From Codonopsis lanceolata (taxonomy: Eukaryota > Streptophyta > Magnoliopsida > Asterales > Campanulaceae), in contig CM028382.1 in the NCBI GenBank assembly GCA_013146195.2, positions 116,201,023 through 116,265,022 of the forward strand: 64,000 nt of DNA, given 5' to 3'. A model generated the notes under the pieces. The model ran no database searches and had not been told where the DNA came from. It worked only from the letters and a program-made list of their open reading frames with translations. Shown here piece by piece: positions 33,520 to 44,870 of the stretch. Numbering within the stretch: the first letter of the stretch is position 1; every line of letters begins with the position of its first letter. Made by a program: the position numbers and the translations under genes.

Positions 33520-34237
33520 TGATGATGCAAAAATCAGCCTTATGTCGTCCAATTGATGTGTATGATATCCGGGCTTGATTGTATGGATTAAATCTCTTCA
33601 CAACCTGTCTAAGAACACAAAAACGCCTTAGTTGGAGTGCAAGACTTGGCCTCGCGAAACCACTCTGGCATGAGAGTAAGTATCGTGTGAGAGTCAAAAA
33701 GCAATTTGACAAAGGTTTGGCGTTGTAAAGAGTGTGTGTACCTTATTTAGGGTTTATGGAGGGGTATTTATAGGCCCCCAATGACATAGAATCCTTTTGT
33801 GATTCAATTCCATAGTTACCTAGTAGGTTTATGAGGAAACTCCTAAACTACAGACATGATAGACGACTGGTCGCGAGAATGTCAGAACAAATATTACAAG
33901 TGCTCTGCTCGGATAATTAAGGAGACCTTTGACCTGTCTTAGAGAGCAAGTCTCTAAGATTCCCTGCTCGATGCTTGCCCGGGCTAGCATGGCTTTGCCC
34001 GGCTGCATGGTATGAAGCTGGTGATGATAAGTATGATTCCGGCCGGGCATGGCCCCTTGGTCGAGCAGTCAAGGCCTATGCTCGGCCAGGGTTAGACGGG
34101 ATTTATCTGGCTCTTTTGCCCGTGAACCTTGCTAGTTGTGCCCCCTAGGCATGTGGTTCCCATGCTAACGAGCTCGTGACTGGCACGTGGTGATCGCTCG
34201 TGCATAGCTCGTAATCGGGTTTGGACCGGGCACATCA
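33520..34237 (-). repeat. 5' LTR of the outer gypsy element
   Basis: 718 bp, the partner of 12400-13090, with small insertions relative to it (for example near 33670). On the minus strand it is followed by the candidate primer-binding site (33519 leftwards). Confidence 0.75.
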
Positions 34238-35028
34238 CTACCAATATAAATGAGACGAAATGAGTAAATTGGTTAAGATGCGTGAAATCAGTCTTAAACC
34301 ACTCTTAGGTAATAAGCTTAGGTCTTCTATACATTGTTCTTTTTTTTTAACCTAGACTTTGATACCGTACTGTTGGGTGTTATTGAGTCTTCTCAACTTT
34401 AAAAACTAGTTCAAAGGGAGCTTTTGCTCACAGTTATTAATCAAGCACCCGCATTTTTCACAACTGAAGTGGGATACACAAATAGGTTGTAGTTCACTAA
34501 GTAGGCATGCCAAGGGGTGCTTTGGGACCATGGAATTTTAATTATTACGATCATTGTCATCGACTGAGGTGGTGATTCAAAACTGTGATCATCGGGCTGA
34601 CGTGGTGATCCAAAACCAAGGGGGAATTGCTGAAGTATACTGAATTGTAAGGATTTGGAAGAGGCATATCTCTTCTCGACCGCCTATCACTGAATTGTCG
34701 GGGTTGTTCCAAATTCCAATGTTTTGAATCGAAAGCACATAATTTTGCCTTCTTAATTATCAAAAGTACATAACTTTGTTTTACGAATATCCATATGGAA
34801 TGGCCACAATGGCTTCTCAGATTATTATATAGTTTTTTTTTATTGGAAAATTAATTTTGAACGTAAACCATTAATAGCATACTTAACAATAGTTACCACA
34901 AGGCTAGAAAAGTTAGTTTCAGACTCTTATATATATATATATATATGAGTGTGTGTGTGTGTAGGGAAGGTATGGTCTGATTTATTTCAGTCTTCGGCAG
35001 TGTGTGTGTGTAGACAGAATGTTAAGGA
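34238..35028. other. Intergenic spacer between the gypsy nest and the copia element
   Basis: No gene or terminal repeat recognised. It contains a short TA tract (34929-34946), then two gtgtgtgtgt runs. TSD analysis suggests that the copia element could begin as far left as the TA tract, but this is not resolved. Confidence 0.5.
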
Positions 35029-35643
35029 TCCTCGAGGCAATTAAGCTCTTTCCTTAAGATAAAAACTGGCCCCGTATGCAGACTGGACGGGTGGTGCCAG
35101 TGAGTCTCCCAGGGTTTAGGATACTTATGTGATTTGAAGAGGGCAGTCTTCCAAACTTCAATCACCGGGTGAATCACAAACACACTGCTGTATCTCTATA
35201 AGGGCAGAAAGTGGTTGGGCAGAAAGTGGTTGTGCAGAAAAGAGGAGAGTTTTTTGGTGCCAAAATCTGTGTTTGATGCAGTATTTTATGTGGCAGTTTG
35301 GGGATGGAAGTTGGGAGCGGTTGGCTGTTTGAATGAACTGGTAGCAAAAAGATAAGGTCCAGCCAGGCAAGCAAGCCGGTCGGCCGACCGACCAACCAAC
35401 CAGCCAGCCGAGCCGAGTCGGGACGGGCGGGCGGCAGCGGCGCGCGCACGTGTGTTTGGACCTGCACCTAGCTAGGTCTTCTCTCCTACACAAAAGTGTA
35501 GTGGCCCAAGGGCCGAAAGTAAAACCTCAAAGCTCTACTTTATAAGGTAGAGCTTGTTTCATCTTGTTCCCAATGTGGGATTCCCACTTTTCCATATACA
35601 TGCCTTAGCCAATTCAAGTTATTGGAAAACCAAGTTTCCAACA
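35029..35643 (-). repeat. Copia 3' LTR
   Basis: Shares the gcaattaagctctttcctta, ggtggtgccagtgagtctcc and ctttataaggtagagctt blocks with the right LTR, and the same edge (ccaagtttccaaca). Positions 35169-35330 are not homologous to the right LTR. They contain a duplicated gggcagaaagtggttg unit. A four-base repeat stretch (ccgaccgaccaaccaacc) at 35385-35410 is expanded here. Confidence 0.8.
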
Positions 35644-36224
35644 ATCACCCACATTGAATGAGATATCATGTAAGTTGATGACATATTTATATTTACAGAG
35701 ATACAACTGAGAGTAACTGTACTGGAATAGGTGGCTTTTGGCTTTGAACCTTTACTTATGATATACTATCGGGATGACTTACTAATTAGTGACTTGAGTG
35801 TCTTGAACTGATTAGTGTTTGATGTCAACCAAGACAATATCAATCACACAGTTAACCTCAAACATGGTGTGATTCTTCGTTTGTGTTCATTTTGGCCCTG
35901 AACGATACCTGGTTCCGTGAATATTTTTAGAGAATTTTAGCCTCGTAATTCTCATAAGATCGACCAGTCTTACATTCACATAGGTGATTGCCTATAAAGA
36001 GTTGTTCTGTTAGAACTCCGCTTGACGAGTCAAATTATAGGAACCATTAAAAGCAAACCTTATCCTTTACCGTGACAGATAACACTAGTGTGTTTCACCA
36101 TAGGAATGGGTGGGGCTTAAGTCCCGTAGTGTTGTCTTGGAGATTAATTTAGTTGGGTTGTCCCTTTGAACCTATACCATGGGATCTCCAATCAGCTAGG
36201 TGGGGTTTGCCGCTAAATTATTCT

Positions 36225-36734
36225 TTATTTCGTAGGCTTTAGGCCCATTCCCTTCGATGAGTTGCATACTTGCTCTCTAGACAGACCTTTAGTTAGTGGA
36301 TCCGCTAGGTTGTCTTTTGATCGAATGTAATCGATGGTGATCACTCCATTTGAGAGAAGTTGCCTAACGGTATTGTGACGCCTTCGTATGTGTCGCGATT
36401 TACCATTATACATATTATTTTGTGCCCTTCCAATTGCGGCTTGGCTGTCGCAATAGATGCATATAGGTGGCACTGGTTGTGGCCATGCTGGAAGATTTTC
36501 TAGGAAGTTGCTTAGCCATTCGGCTTCTTCCGCTGTTTTATCAAAAGCGATAAATTCTGATTCCATTGTAGATCTTGTGATGCAAGTCTGTTTGGAAGAT
36601 TTCCATGCGATAGCACCACCCCCAAGTGTGAATACAAATCCACTTGTGGATTTCGAGTCGTTAGTATCGGATATCCAGTTGGCGTCAATATAACCTTCTA
36701 TTACTGCTGGATACTTGGAATAGTGCAACCCCAT
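36225..36734 (-). pseudogene. Copia RNase H
   Basis: 169 residues: the YIDANWISDTNDSKSTSGFVF block (first acidic residue), ESEFIAFDKTAEEAEWL (Glu), CDSQAAIGRA (Asp) and the end KDNLADPLTKGL. A frameshift near 36732 separates it from the palm segment. The catalytic acidic residues are retained. An RRRHN stretch replaces the usual RHIRRRHN spacing only slightly. Confidence 0.9.
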
Positions 36735-36780
36735 AGTCTTTAGTGTATCGAAGATACCTAAGGACTCTTACAATAGCCTT

Positions 36781-37434
36781 CTAGTGATCATGTCTGGGAT
36801 TGCTATTAAATCTGCTCAAACGATTGACTGTTTGAGCAATATCTGGTTGCGTGTAATTCGTGAGATACATTAGACTTCCAATTACATGAGAGTATTCAAT
36901 TTGAGATACACTTTCGTGTAGGTTCTTTTTCAGATGAAAGTTTGGGTCTATTGGAGTTTTTGCTATACTATTATCACCATTGCTGAATTTCTTCAGTAAT
37001 TTCTCGATGTAATGAGATTGTGATAATTTGATCTCCTCGGATGTTCTAGATATTTTAATACCTAAGATGACATCAGCTATCCTAAGGTCTTTCATGTCGA
37101 ACCTGTTGGCCAACATTTTTTTGGTGTCCTTGATCATGTTGTCGTTATTGCTGATGATGAGCATGTCATCTACGTAGAGGCAGATAATGACGTAACCATG
37201 TTGTGTATTTTTGGCATACACACATTTGTCACATTCGTTGATCTTGAACCCATTTGCAAGTACTACGTCATCAAAACGTTTATGCCATTGTTTTGGTGCT
37301 TGCTTTAATCCGTACAACGATTTGACCAATCGGCATACTGTCGTTTTGTTGCCTGGAGCTATGAATCCTTCGGGATGATTCATATAGATTTCTTCTTCGA
37401 GTTCCCCATTTAGGAAGGTAGTCTTAACATCCAT
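36781..37434 (-). pseudogene. Copia reverse transcriptase palm
   Basis: 217 residues starting MDVKTTFLNGELEEEIYM (first catalytic Asp; usual form VKTAFLNG) and including the SLYGLKQAPKQWHKRFD block and the catalytic YVDDMLI. It is separated from the integrase segment by a frameshift near 37490 and ends at a stop at 36781-36783, where a tryptophan codon is expected. Confidence 0.92.
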
Positions 37435-37475
37435 TTGATGTATGCTAAGACCGTGCAGAGCTGCAAAAGCAATTA

Positions 37476-39131
37476 TTAGTCGAATTGACGTAATTCGGGT
37501 ACAGGGGCATAAGTGTCAAAATAATCAACACCTTCCTTTTGATTAAACCCTTTAGCGACTAATCGTGCTTTATACTTATCAATGGAAACATCGGGTTTTA
37601 ATTTTCTTTTGAAAATCCATTTACAGCCCAATGGTTTACACCCCTTGGGAAGATCAACTAATTCCCAAGTGTGGTTTTGCATAATGAAAGATATTTCGCC
37701 ATTAATGACTTCTTTCCATTGAGGAGTTTCGGGAGTAGACATTGCTTCTTTGAATGTGCGAGGTTCATTATCCACTATAAATGTGGTTACAAAGTCGGGT
37801 CCGAAGGTTTTAGATATTTTTGCCCGTTTGCTCCTTCTTGGTTCATCATCCGGTTCAGCTGGATGGTCTTTTTGGACTATGTCCATGGGACCAATGTCCT
37901 TGGGGGCCTCGTTCTCATATTCGCTTGTGTTCCAAGGAAATGAGCGTTTTCCATTAGTATTTTGGTTATTTTTTAATGGAAATATGTTTTCAAAAAATGT
38001 GACATTTCTTGATTCTAGTATTGTATTTACTTCAATATTTGAATTGTCAGACTTGTGCACTAAGAACCTATAGGCACTACTCCGAGCTGCATATCCTATG
38101 AAGATACAATCCACGGTTTTTGAACCGATTTTCATCTTTTTAGGTAATGGTGCTACCACTTTGGCCAGGCACCCCCACACTTTGATGAATTTATAGGAAG
38201 GTTTTCGACCAGTCCATAATTCATAAGGAGTTTGCCCCAATTTCTTGTGTGGTAACTTGTTGAACAAGTAATTTGTTGTGAGCACTGCCTCCCCCCACAT
38301 TTCGTCGGGTAGGCCTGATTGAATTAGTAATGAATTCATCATTTCTTTGAGTGTACGATTTTTCATTTCCGCAATCCTATTAGATTGTGGAGTATAAGGA
38401 GGAGTCACTTGATGAATTATTCCATGTGCTGCACAAAAGTCTTTAAAATGATGTACGTACTCACCTCCTCTATCAGATTTGAGAATTTTTATCTTTTTCT
38501 CAAGTTGATTTTCTACTTCGTTCTTGTACATTTTAAATGCCTCGAACGCTTCGTCTTTACTATTTAGCAAGTAAAGATGACAATAACGTGTGCTATAATC
38601 AATAAAGGTGATGAAATAATTTTTCCCGCCACATGACTCTATAGATTTAAAATCACATAGGTCGCTATGAACTAATTCTAGTGGTCGAGTGTCACGCTGT
38701 ATTGTTTGAAAGGAGGTTCTTGTTTGTTTGGCCTCAACGCATATTTGACATTTTTCCTTAGTGTTGATTCGAGCTTTTGGAATTAATTCCATTTGCATTA
38801 ATCGTCGTATAGAATCATGGTTAACATGACCTAGTCTAAGATGCCAAATATTAGAGTGCTCAAGCAAGTAAGAAGAAGATGTAGATGTTGTATTATTAAT
38901 ACTACTACTGTTGGGTGGGGTTACCACCATTACATTACACTTGAACAAGCCCTCATTGAGGTAACCCTTGCCCATAAAAACTCCACTCTTAGTAAGTACA
39001 AATTTATCAGACTCGAAGACCAACTTGAACCCATGCTTTATTAAAAGGGAGCCGGAGATTAGGTTTTTCCTAATATCCGGGACATGGAGGACATCGGTGA
39101 GCACCAATTCTCGTCCGCTGGTCATCTTCAA
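37476..39131 (-). pseudogene. Copia GAG-pre-integrase, integrase and start of reverse transcriptase
   Basis: 551 residues. GAG-pre-integrase: WHLRLGHVNHDSIRRL and CQICVEAKQTR (zinc-binding H and C residues). The integrase core has all three acidic residues: the aspartate in LVHSDLCDF, the aspartate in LKSDRGGEY and the glutamate in NRIAEMKNRT (usual form AERKNRT). The chromatin-side region follows with ELWTGRKPSYKF. The reverse transcriptase opens with WELVDLPKGCKPLGCKWIFK and KARLVAKGFNQKEGVDYFD. The frame then breaks near 37490. Confidence 0.93.
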
Positions 39132-40206
39132 TATTACTCGCCCTTTTTCCTTCCACTCCAGAGGTGGAGGAGTTGCCCATGAATAGCTTCTCGTCGGACG
39201 TCACTTTGGAGTAAGATGAAAACATCTTTGCATCGTCGCTTATGTGACGTGTGGCGCCGGTGTCCACATACCATTCACGACCCGTGCCGACCAAGTTTGT
39301 CTCGGAAACCACGCAGATCATGCTGATGTCTTCATCAACCACGTTGGCTTCTTTGCGGACCCGCTTCTTTCCTCGGCACTCCGCAGCTTTATGGCCTTTC
39401 TTATCACAGTTCAGGCACTTGCCTTTGAACTTGTACTTTTTCCCTTGCGTAGACGTCCCTTCACCGGAGCTTTTACGCTTCCCGTTCTTGGAGTCTTGCT
39501 CGACCACATGTGCCCCTTCTATGGGGCGAAGCTGATTCTTGTCGACGACCCGGTTATTCTGCTCAATTCTTAGCCTTAGGATCAAATCCTCCAACGACAT
39601 ATCTTTGCGCTTATGCTTGAGATAGTTTTTGAAGTCCTTCCACGCGGGAGGTAGCTTCTCGATCATTGCCGCAACTTGGAATGCTTCGGAAATTATCATC
39701 CCTTCGGCTGCTATCTCGTGCAAGATTAGTTGGAGTTGTTCAACCTGTGTCATAACATTTTTGGAATCATTCATAAAAAATTCTAAAAACCTAGCAACTA
39801 CGAATTTCTTCGAGCCGACATCTTCGGTTTTGTACTTCTTTTCCAATGATTCCCAAAGGTCTTTGGTCGTCTTAAATGGGTTGTATACATCGTATAACGA
39901 GTTATCCAGTCCATTTAAGATGTATTTCTTGCAAAGGAAGTCGGAGTGTTTCCATGACTCGACAGTGGCCATGGTGGTCCGATCCGTTTCCCCATCTTTC
40001 AAGATAGGGGTTGTTTCCTTCAGGCACTTTGACAGGTTCAATGTCGTAAGGTAGAAGAGCATCTTTTGTTGCCATCGTTTGAATTCTTTGCCAACAAACT
40101 TTTCCGGGCGTTCACCATAAGTGTGAACGGTGGCATGCATCAGTTCTGCCATGGGCTGTTGTACAGCAGCGGGTTCCTTTCCAAAGTTGGAAGCCATGCT
40201 GCACAC
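39070..40206 (-). pseudogene. Copia gag with zinc knuckle and start of protease
   Basis: 378 codons from an ATG at 40206. It has the copia gag (UBN2-type) pattern with a KRWQQKMLFYLTTLNL start and a FKTTKDLWESLEKKYKTED block, then a basic region. The CCHC zinc knuckle CLNCDKKGHKAAEC (CX2CX4HX4C) is intact. The protease active site reads EWYVDTGATRHIS. The frame is lost near 39130, within the protease, after which the reading continues in another frame. The start codon is the first ATG after the leader. Confidence 0.92.
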
Positions 40207-41463
40207 AAAACAGGATTAGTCTTATGCTAAGTTATATGAAACACTATTGTTTCTATACAATTAGCAACCAGATTTTAATAGACTCTCCTGTGTAGTCCGA
40301 TTAAAATACTATAATTAATACAGTTAAGTATTAATCAAAATATGCTGATTATAGATTAGAAATACTAAGTAATAATCAGATATTATCCAGTTCCAAAGTA
40401 GGCTGATCGGATTTTTAAAAGGATTGGCTTATCAGTTTCAGACAAAACCAAACTGATCAGTGTGTTTTTATTATGGTAATGAATCTGTTAAACAGGTTAT
40501 TACAGTTTTATCAGGCTGATTACAGTATTAAAACTGGAGCATATTCTGTATCTGTAGCATAACAGATTAAAATTGAAGCAAAATCTGTAACATAGACAGA
40601 TTAAACAGATGCAGTTAATATGAATGTCCAGAAACAGGTTGCTAGATTTTATGAAAAACTGACTGAAACAGTGATAAGTTTTTCAAAAAACAGGTTGAAT
40701 CTGATCAGTTTAAACAGGTGATCTGTATTTGTAACAGAAACAGATTAGTAGTGAGGCCTGAATTTGTAACAAAACAGATTGAATTAAGTTTTGAATAGCT
40801 GTGCAGAAACAATCTTTATGAATTTCCAGAATCAGGTTAGTAGGCTTTATGAAACAGAAACAGAAACAGGTTATAACCTAAGGCCTGAATCTGTAGCATA
40901 AACAGGTTATATGGTCTGATTCTGTAACAGATTTATAAAATTGGTAACAAAAGCAGATTATCACTGATTACAGAAACATATTAATGCAGTGAGCAGGCTT
41001 TTCCAGAATCAGGTATGCATGTTGTATGAAAACTGAAACCGAAATAGGTTATAAGTTAAGGCAGATTTCTAAATTTCTGAATTTCTGTTAATAAAACAGA
41101 TTAGTATATGGTCTGTTTAATGCATATTTCTGAATTTTTGTTAAACACAAACAAATTAAAGTACAGTTAATATGAATGTCCAGAAACAGGTTGCCTTCCT
41201 TTATGAAAACTGAGTGAAACAGAATTGCAGAATTTGTTAATAGTCTATAAGATGTCTGAATGTGTTAACATAAGCAGCATGCAGAATCAGAATGAGAGTG
41301 TACAGAAACAGCATGCAGAAGCAGAATGTGATAAACACAAGCAGTATGCAGAATCATAAATTTCCCTAATCGATACCGATTATTTACGAAAAGCAGAATG
41401 TAATATATGATTAACATGGTTCTGAAACCAACTAGCAAGACAAAAATACTTTTTGTATCTGAT
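40207..41463 (-). other. Copia leader with many degenerate cagattA/caggtt repeats
   Basis: Non-coding 5' leader between the LTR and gag. On the plus strand the words aacagatta, aacaggtta and agaaacaggtt recur dozens of times, and gaatgtccagaaacaggttg occurs twice (about 40622 and 41173). It looks like an expanded degenerate repeat array. Confidence 0.7.
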
Positions 41464-41961
41464 TCCTCGAGGCAATTAAGCTCTTTCCTTAAGACAAAAA
41501 TTGGCCCCGTATGCAGACTGGACGGGTGGTGCCAGTGAGTCTCCCAGGGTTTAGGATACTTACGTGATTTGAAGAGGGCAGTCTTCCAAACTTCAATCAC
41601 CGGGTTACGGGTGTCTGAAACGGACACACTGTTTTAGACATAAACTTCAATCACCGGGTTACCGTAACCGTTTAACTGTCAAGAAAAGGTTCACACGCCA
41701 AATGAACTGGTAGCAAGAAGATAAGGTCCAGCCAGGCGAGCCGAGTCGGGTCGGCGGTGGCGCGCGCGTGTGTTTGGACCTGCACCTAGCTAGGTCTTCC
41801 CTCCTACGCAAAAGTGTAGTGGCCCAAGGGCCGAAAGTAAAGCCTCAAAGCTCTACTTTATAAGGTAGAGCTTGTTTCATTTTGTTCCCAATGTGGGATT
41901 CCCACTTTTCCCTATACATGACTTAGCTAATTCAAGTTATTGAAAAACCAAGTTTCCAACA
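41464..41961 (-). repeat. Copia 5' LTR
   Basis: 498 bp, partner of 35029-35643. In place of the left copy's 35169-35330 it has a different segment (about 41606-41700) that includes a duplicated aacttcaatcaccgggtta unit (around 41588 and 41645). The TATA-like tttataaggtagagc is shared. Confidence 0.8.
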
Positions 41962-43070
41962 ATATATGTATTGACGTATTTCATCTCATGATCTATATGA
42001 TATACCAAATTGTTTGCTGAGTCACTCAAGAATAACTAGAAGTAGTTCAGGATTTCAAAAAAATAAAAATAAAAATGAGGATGTCTTTTTTTTTTAATGG
42101 ATTAAAAAAGGGAAAGATTGGATAAGGGTGATGACATGATGAAATATCTAGAAAGAAGTTAAATGAAGAAGAATAAGAGGAGTTGTGGTGTCTGGATTAA
42201 CAAGACACTAATAGCCGATTAATGATAGGATTAATAAGCCAAGTTACGATGTTTGAGGATAAGTGGTCGGGACTAATAACACGAGTTATCCTGGATAAAG
42301 ACATTATCCCCTCACTATTAATACCAACTGGTATTATTAGCGCCTCACTAAAAAAAATTGGGATTAACATTTATAATCTCAAAACTACCCCGATATACAA
42401 GTGAGGATTAATAGCGAGGCACTAATAGTGGGATTAATATCGTATCGACTACCAAACAAGCCCTAACAAACTAGTATACTGGTATATTACCTATGTTGAT
42501 GGAGTTAAAGATGAACAATAAATTTGAACACGTAAGAAAATTTATTTGATTGGGTAACAAGAAAATCAAAGTTTGGCCACAAACAATGGAAATGGACACA
42601 CTTGACACTATACAGTTGGTGTGGTGGCATGATGAGGTCTACCCACAAAATCTAAACCATGTCTGGCACCTAGGGTTCAAATATATGGGTGCGATTCTCC
42701 TTGCATACCCACAAACAATGTGAATATTCCTGCATGGCTTAGTTTATCCACACAATTAAGGATCGGGAGCAAAGAAAAGGACAGAGGTAAGGTTTGCAAT
42801 CTCATCCCTTATGACAGGGAAACAAGAGAATTGGTCCATGCAAAGCTAAACAATGATGTTGATTATGACTCTAGCTACCTATATCTTGTAATTTTTGAGG
42901 TCTCTAGTTCTAGCTTGTTTGAGTCTCGTTATAAATAGAACAGTTTAGAAGAATTTTTATTTATTTATTAATATATATTACTCTATCCGTTCCGAGCAAA
43001 GAGTTTTCGATTTTTAAAGCAAAAAACTTTGATCTCTTCACAAAAGGGTTCAAATAAGTCATATATTTGC
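41962..43070. other. Intergenic DNA with MITE-like fragments
   Basis: About 42190-42470 resembles the interior and one end (ctaccaaacaagccc) of a MITE of the kind ending in a GGGCTTGTTTGGTAG repeat. The other terminus is not evident. At 42980, ttactctatccgttccgagc looks like one end of a Stowaway-type MITE. No gene recognised. Confidence 0.4.
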
Positions 43071-43623
43071 AAGGTTCTAAAAATCGTTAGGCGGTCTCTA
43101 GGCGGCACACTAGTGCCTAGCGCCTAGGAGACTAGTCGGGGCGTAATCTGGGCCTAGAATTAAGGCATAATTATAGTTTTTTTTTTGATAATTTACATCA
43201 AAGATCAAACACATTGACTACAAATTTAATTTTTTATGTTTGTCATTTTATCAAACACTTGTCTATATTTGTAAAATGAACAAAAATATACAAATCTACC
43301 ATTAATCTCAATTCTCAACAACCCCTAAGCAATAAACCAGCCAAGTTTAGAATTAAAAACAAAAAAAAAAATTACTCTAATTCTCCCCCCATTACCTCCC
43401 TCTCTACCTCACCATTACCACTTCCCCTTCCTTCTCCAGTTCGCCTCCCCTTCCTTCTCCGGTCACCGCATGCCACAAAATCAAAGCTACAAAAATAAAT
43501 TAAGGTCGGTGAGGTTTGACGTAGGCACCGACGTGGTCGATTAGGCGGCGACTAAGAAAGTCGCGACGGTAGAGAGGGGCCTAGCGCCTAGTCGGGGCCT
43601 AGGCGGGGAGTTTTAGAACACTG
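43071..43623. mobile_element. Mutator-like or similar non-autonomous element
   Basis: 553 bp with imperfect terminal inverted repeats (aaggttctaaaaatcgttag; the other end reads cagtgttctaaaactcccc in reverse complement). A near-perfect 9-bp flank follows (tatatttgc 43062-43070; tatacttgc 43624-43632). It is rich in cctaggcg/gcgcctag words near both ends and has no ORF. A 9-bp duplication is the Mutator hallmark; the single mismatch leaves some doubt. Confidence 0.5.
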
Positions 43624-43637
43624 TATACTTGCTTGAG

Positions 43638-43641
<4 letters not shown>

Positions 43642-43677
<36 letters not shown>
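43642..43677. repeat. (GA)n microsatellite
   Basis: About 36 bp of GA dinucleotide just right of the Mutator-like insertion. Confidence 0.95.
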
Positions 43678-43680
<3 letters not shown>

Positions 43681-44189
43681 ATTAAGTCATATATTTGCTT
43701 GATTTGAATCTTTGTTCACAAAAGGGAAGGGTAGGGGAGATGTGGATTTGTGAATTGGGTGGACATGGAGCATGGTTGTGCTTGTTATGCCTCTAGTATG
43801 TGGGTATGGATTGGACTTTCAGAATGGCCATATATATATATTGCTTAGTTGTAGACCCCAACAAAAATTAGCTTTTTAAAGGCCTTTTATTTAACCAGTA
43901 GTCTTAATTTCCTATACAAATATATTCTTGTTTTTATACGTGCATTCCATTGTCACTCATGCAGTCACCTTAGCCACCAATCCACCACTTCTTTTCACTG
44001 TAGCTAATTTCTTTCCTTGGAGGTTCTCTCTCTCTCTCACACACACACACCGGTGGCCAACGATGATCCTGATGGTTCCGGACCCAAGTGAATTGGAAGT
44101 TGGGCTGCTAATTTTAAGCATCTTAACGAAAATTTCTAAATTTGTGATAGACTAGCCTAAATAAATAAATAAACTATTAACCGGTAAGG

Positions 44190-44456
44190 ACAAGTCTAAT
44201 GGTAAGGGTCAAAATTAAATTTTGATATCTATGTAAGAGTATTAGATTCTTTAATAGTTAAAGTAAAAGGTATAAAAATTAGGTGTGGTACTAGAGAATA
44301 TACAAATTTGATACCTCCCCTAGTACCACACCTAATTTTAATATCTTTATTTTGATACATATGGTTGGAGATGATCATTTGATACACATAAATAATAACC
44401 AATAGGTATCAAAATTTAATTTTGATACATATAAATAAGTATCACCATTGACTTGT
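44190..44456. mobile_element. MITE-like long inverted repeat
   Basis: A 267-bp fold-back: acaagtctaatggt at the left pairs with accattgacttgt at the right. The centre holds a near-perfect hairpin, with aattaggtgtggtacta (about 44279) against tagtaccacacctaatt (about 44321). No ORF. The target duplication is not resolved. Confidence 0.55.
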
Positions 44457-44551
44457 ACGTGCTAAGCATCATGCACCTAATGAAGTAGTGCGAGCATTGT
44501 GTCAGACAATATATAGTAACAACACTTATTGCAATTTTAATATTATATATA

Positions 44552-44870
44552 CTAAGGAAGCTTTTGTGCGTTGCACGATTTATACACATGTATAAAATTA
44601 TATACTTAATTAAAGTTGAATAATATACAATTAAAAAGTTTAGTATGAAAAAATAAACAAAAATTAATAAAATGTAAAATTAAAGATAGATCACATAAAT
44701 TTGAAAAAGTTATTATGAATTTATTTAGATGTATTTCTTTGTTCAGAAATAGAGGATTAGATGAAATTGAACCACCTTCGTTATTCATTAAGTCAACAAT
44801 CGATAATAGACATGTGCCCTGAATGACAAAATTTGATAGAGATAATAATTTTTGATATTCCATACTAATG
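44552..44870 (-). mobile_element. Helitron-related fragment
   Basis: On the minus strand it ends GTGCAACGCAC...CTTAG|T, a hairpin followed by the CTRR terminus expected of Helitrons. Positions 44740-44870 match part of the candidate Helitron at 48559-51025 (49856-49985), including gattagat/gattagac and attcattaagtcaacaat-like blocks. It is probably a deleted relative. The far end is not identified. Confidence 0.4.

Larger units (their letters stand above)
12400..34237 (-). mobile_element. Outer Ty3/gypsy-type LTR retrotransposon (minus strand) hosting nested insertions
   Basis: Two diverged copies of a roughly 700-bp LTR, at 12400-13090 and 33520-34237, are in the same orientation. Both end TGATG...CATCA. 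On the minus strand, the bases following the right LTR (tttggttccgttgtcagg) can serve as a primer-binding site, and the bases preceding the left LTR are purine-rich (aggggccac). The right LTR is therefore the 5' one. Internal sequence remains at both ends: gag remnants at 32.5-33.3 kb and an antisense ORF at 13.4-15.5 kb. The middle is occupied by other elements, and no pol of its own is recognisable. Outer flanks (ctgac and ctacc) do not form a clean duplication. Tat-type gypsy is my best lineage guess because of the antisense ORF. Confidence 0.65.
35029..41961 (-). mobile_element. Ty1/copia LTR retrotransposon, nearly complete but frameshifted
   Basis: 5' LTR on the right (41464-41961), a repetitive leader, then gag, protease, integrase, reverse transcriptase and RNase H in copia order, and the 3' LTR on the left (35029-35643). 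On the minus strand the LTR begins TGTTGGAAACTTGG. A degenerate initiator-Met primer-binding site (ttggtttcagaacc) lies about 30 bases after the right LTR. Three frameshifts and one stop codon break the polyprotein. Possible target duplication atata is only suggestive, since it falls in a TA tract. Confidence 0.9.

Noticed and set aside
12395..34242. Target-site duplication of the outer gypsy element
   Set aside because: The flanks read ctgac and ctacc; too different to claim a duplication, so the outer pairing rests on LTR similarity only.
34929..41966. atata as the target duplication of the copia element
   Set aside because: It falls in a TA tract on the left, where any such match is expected by chance.
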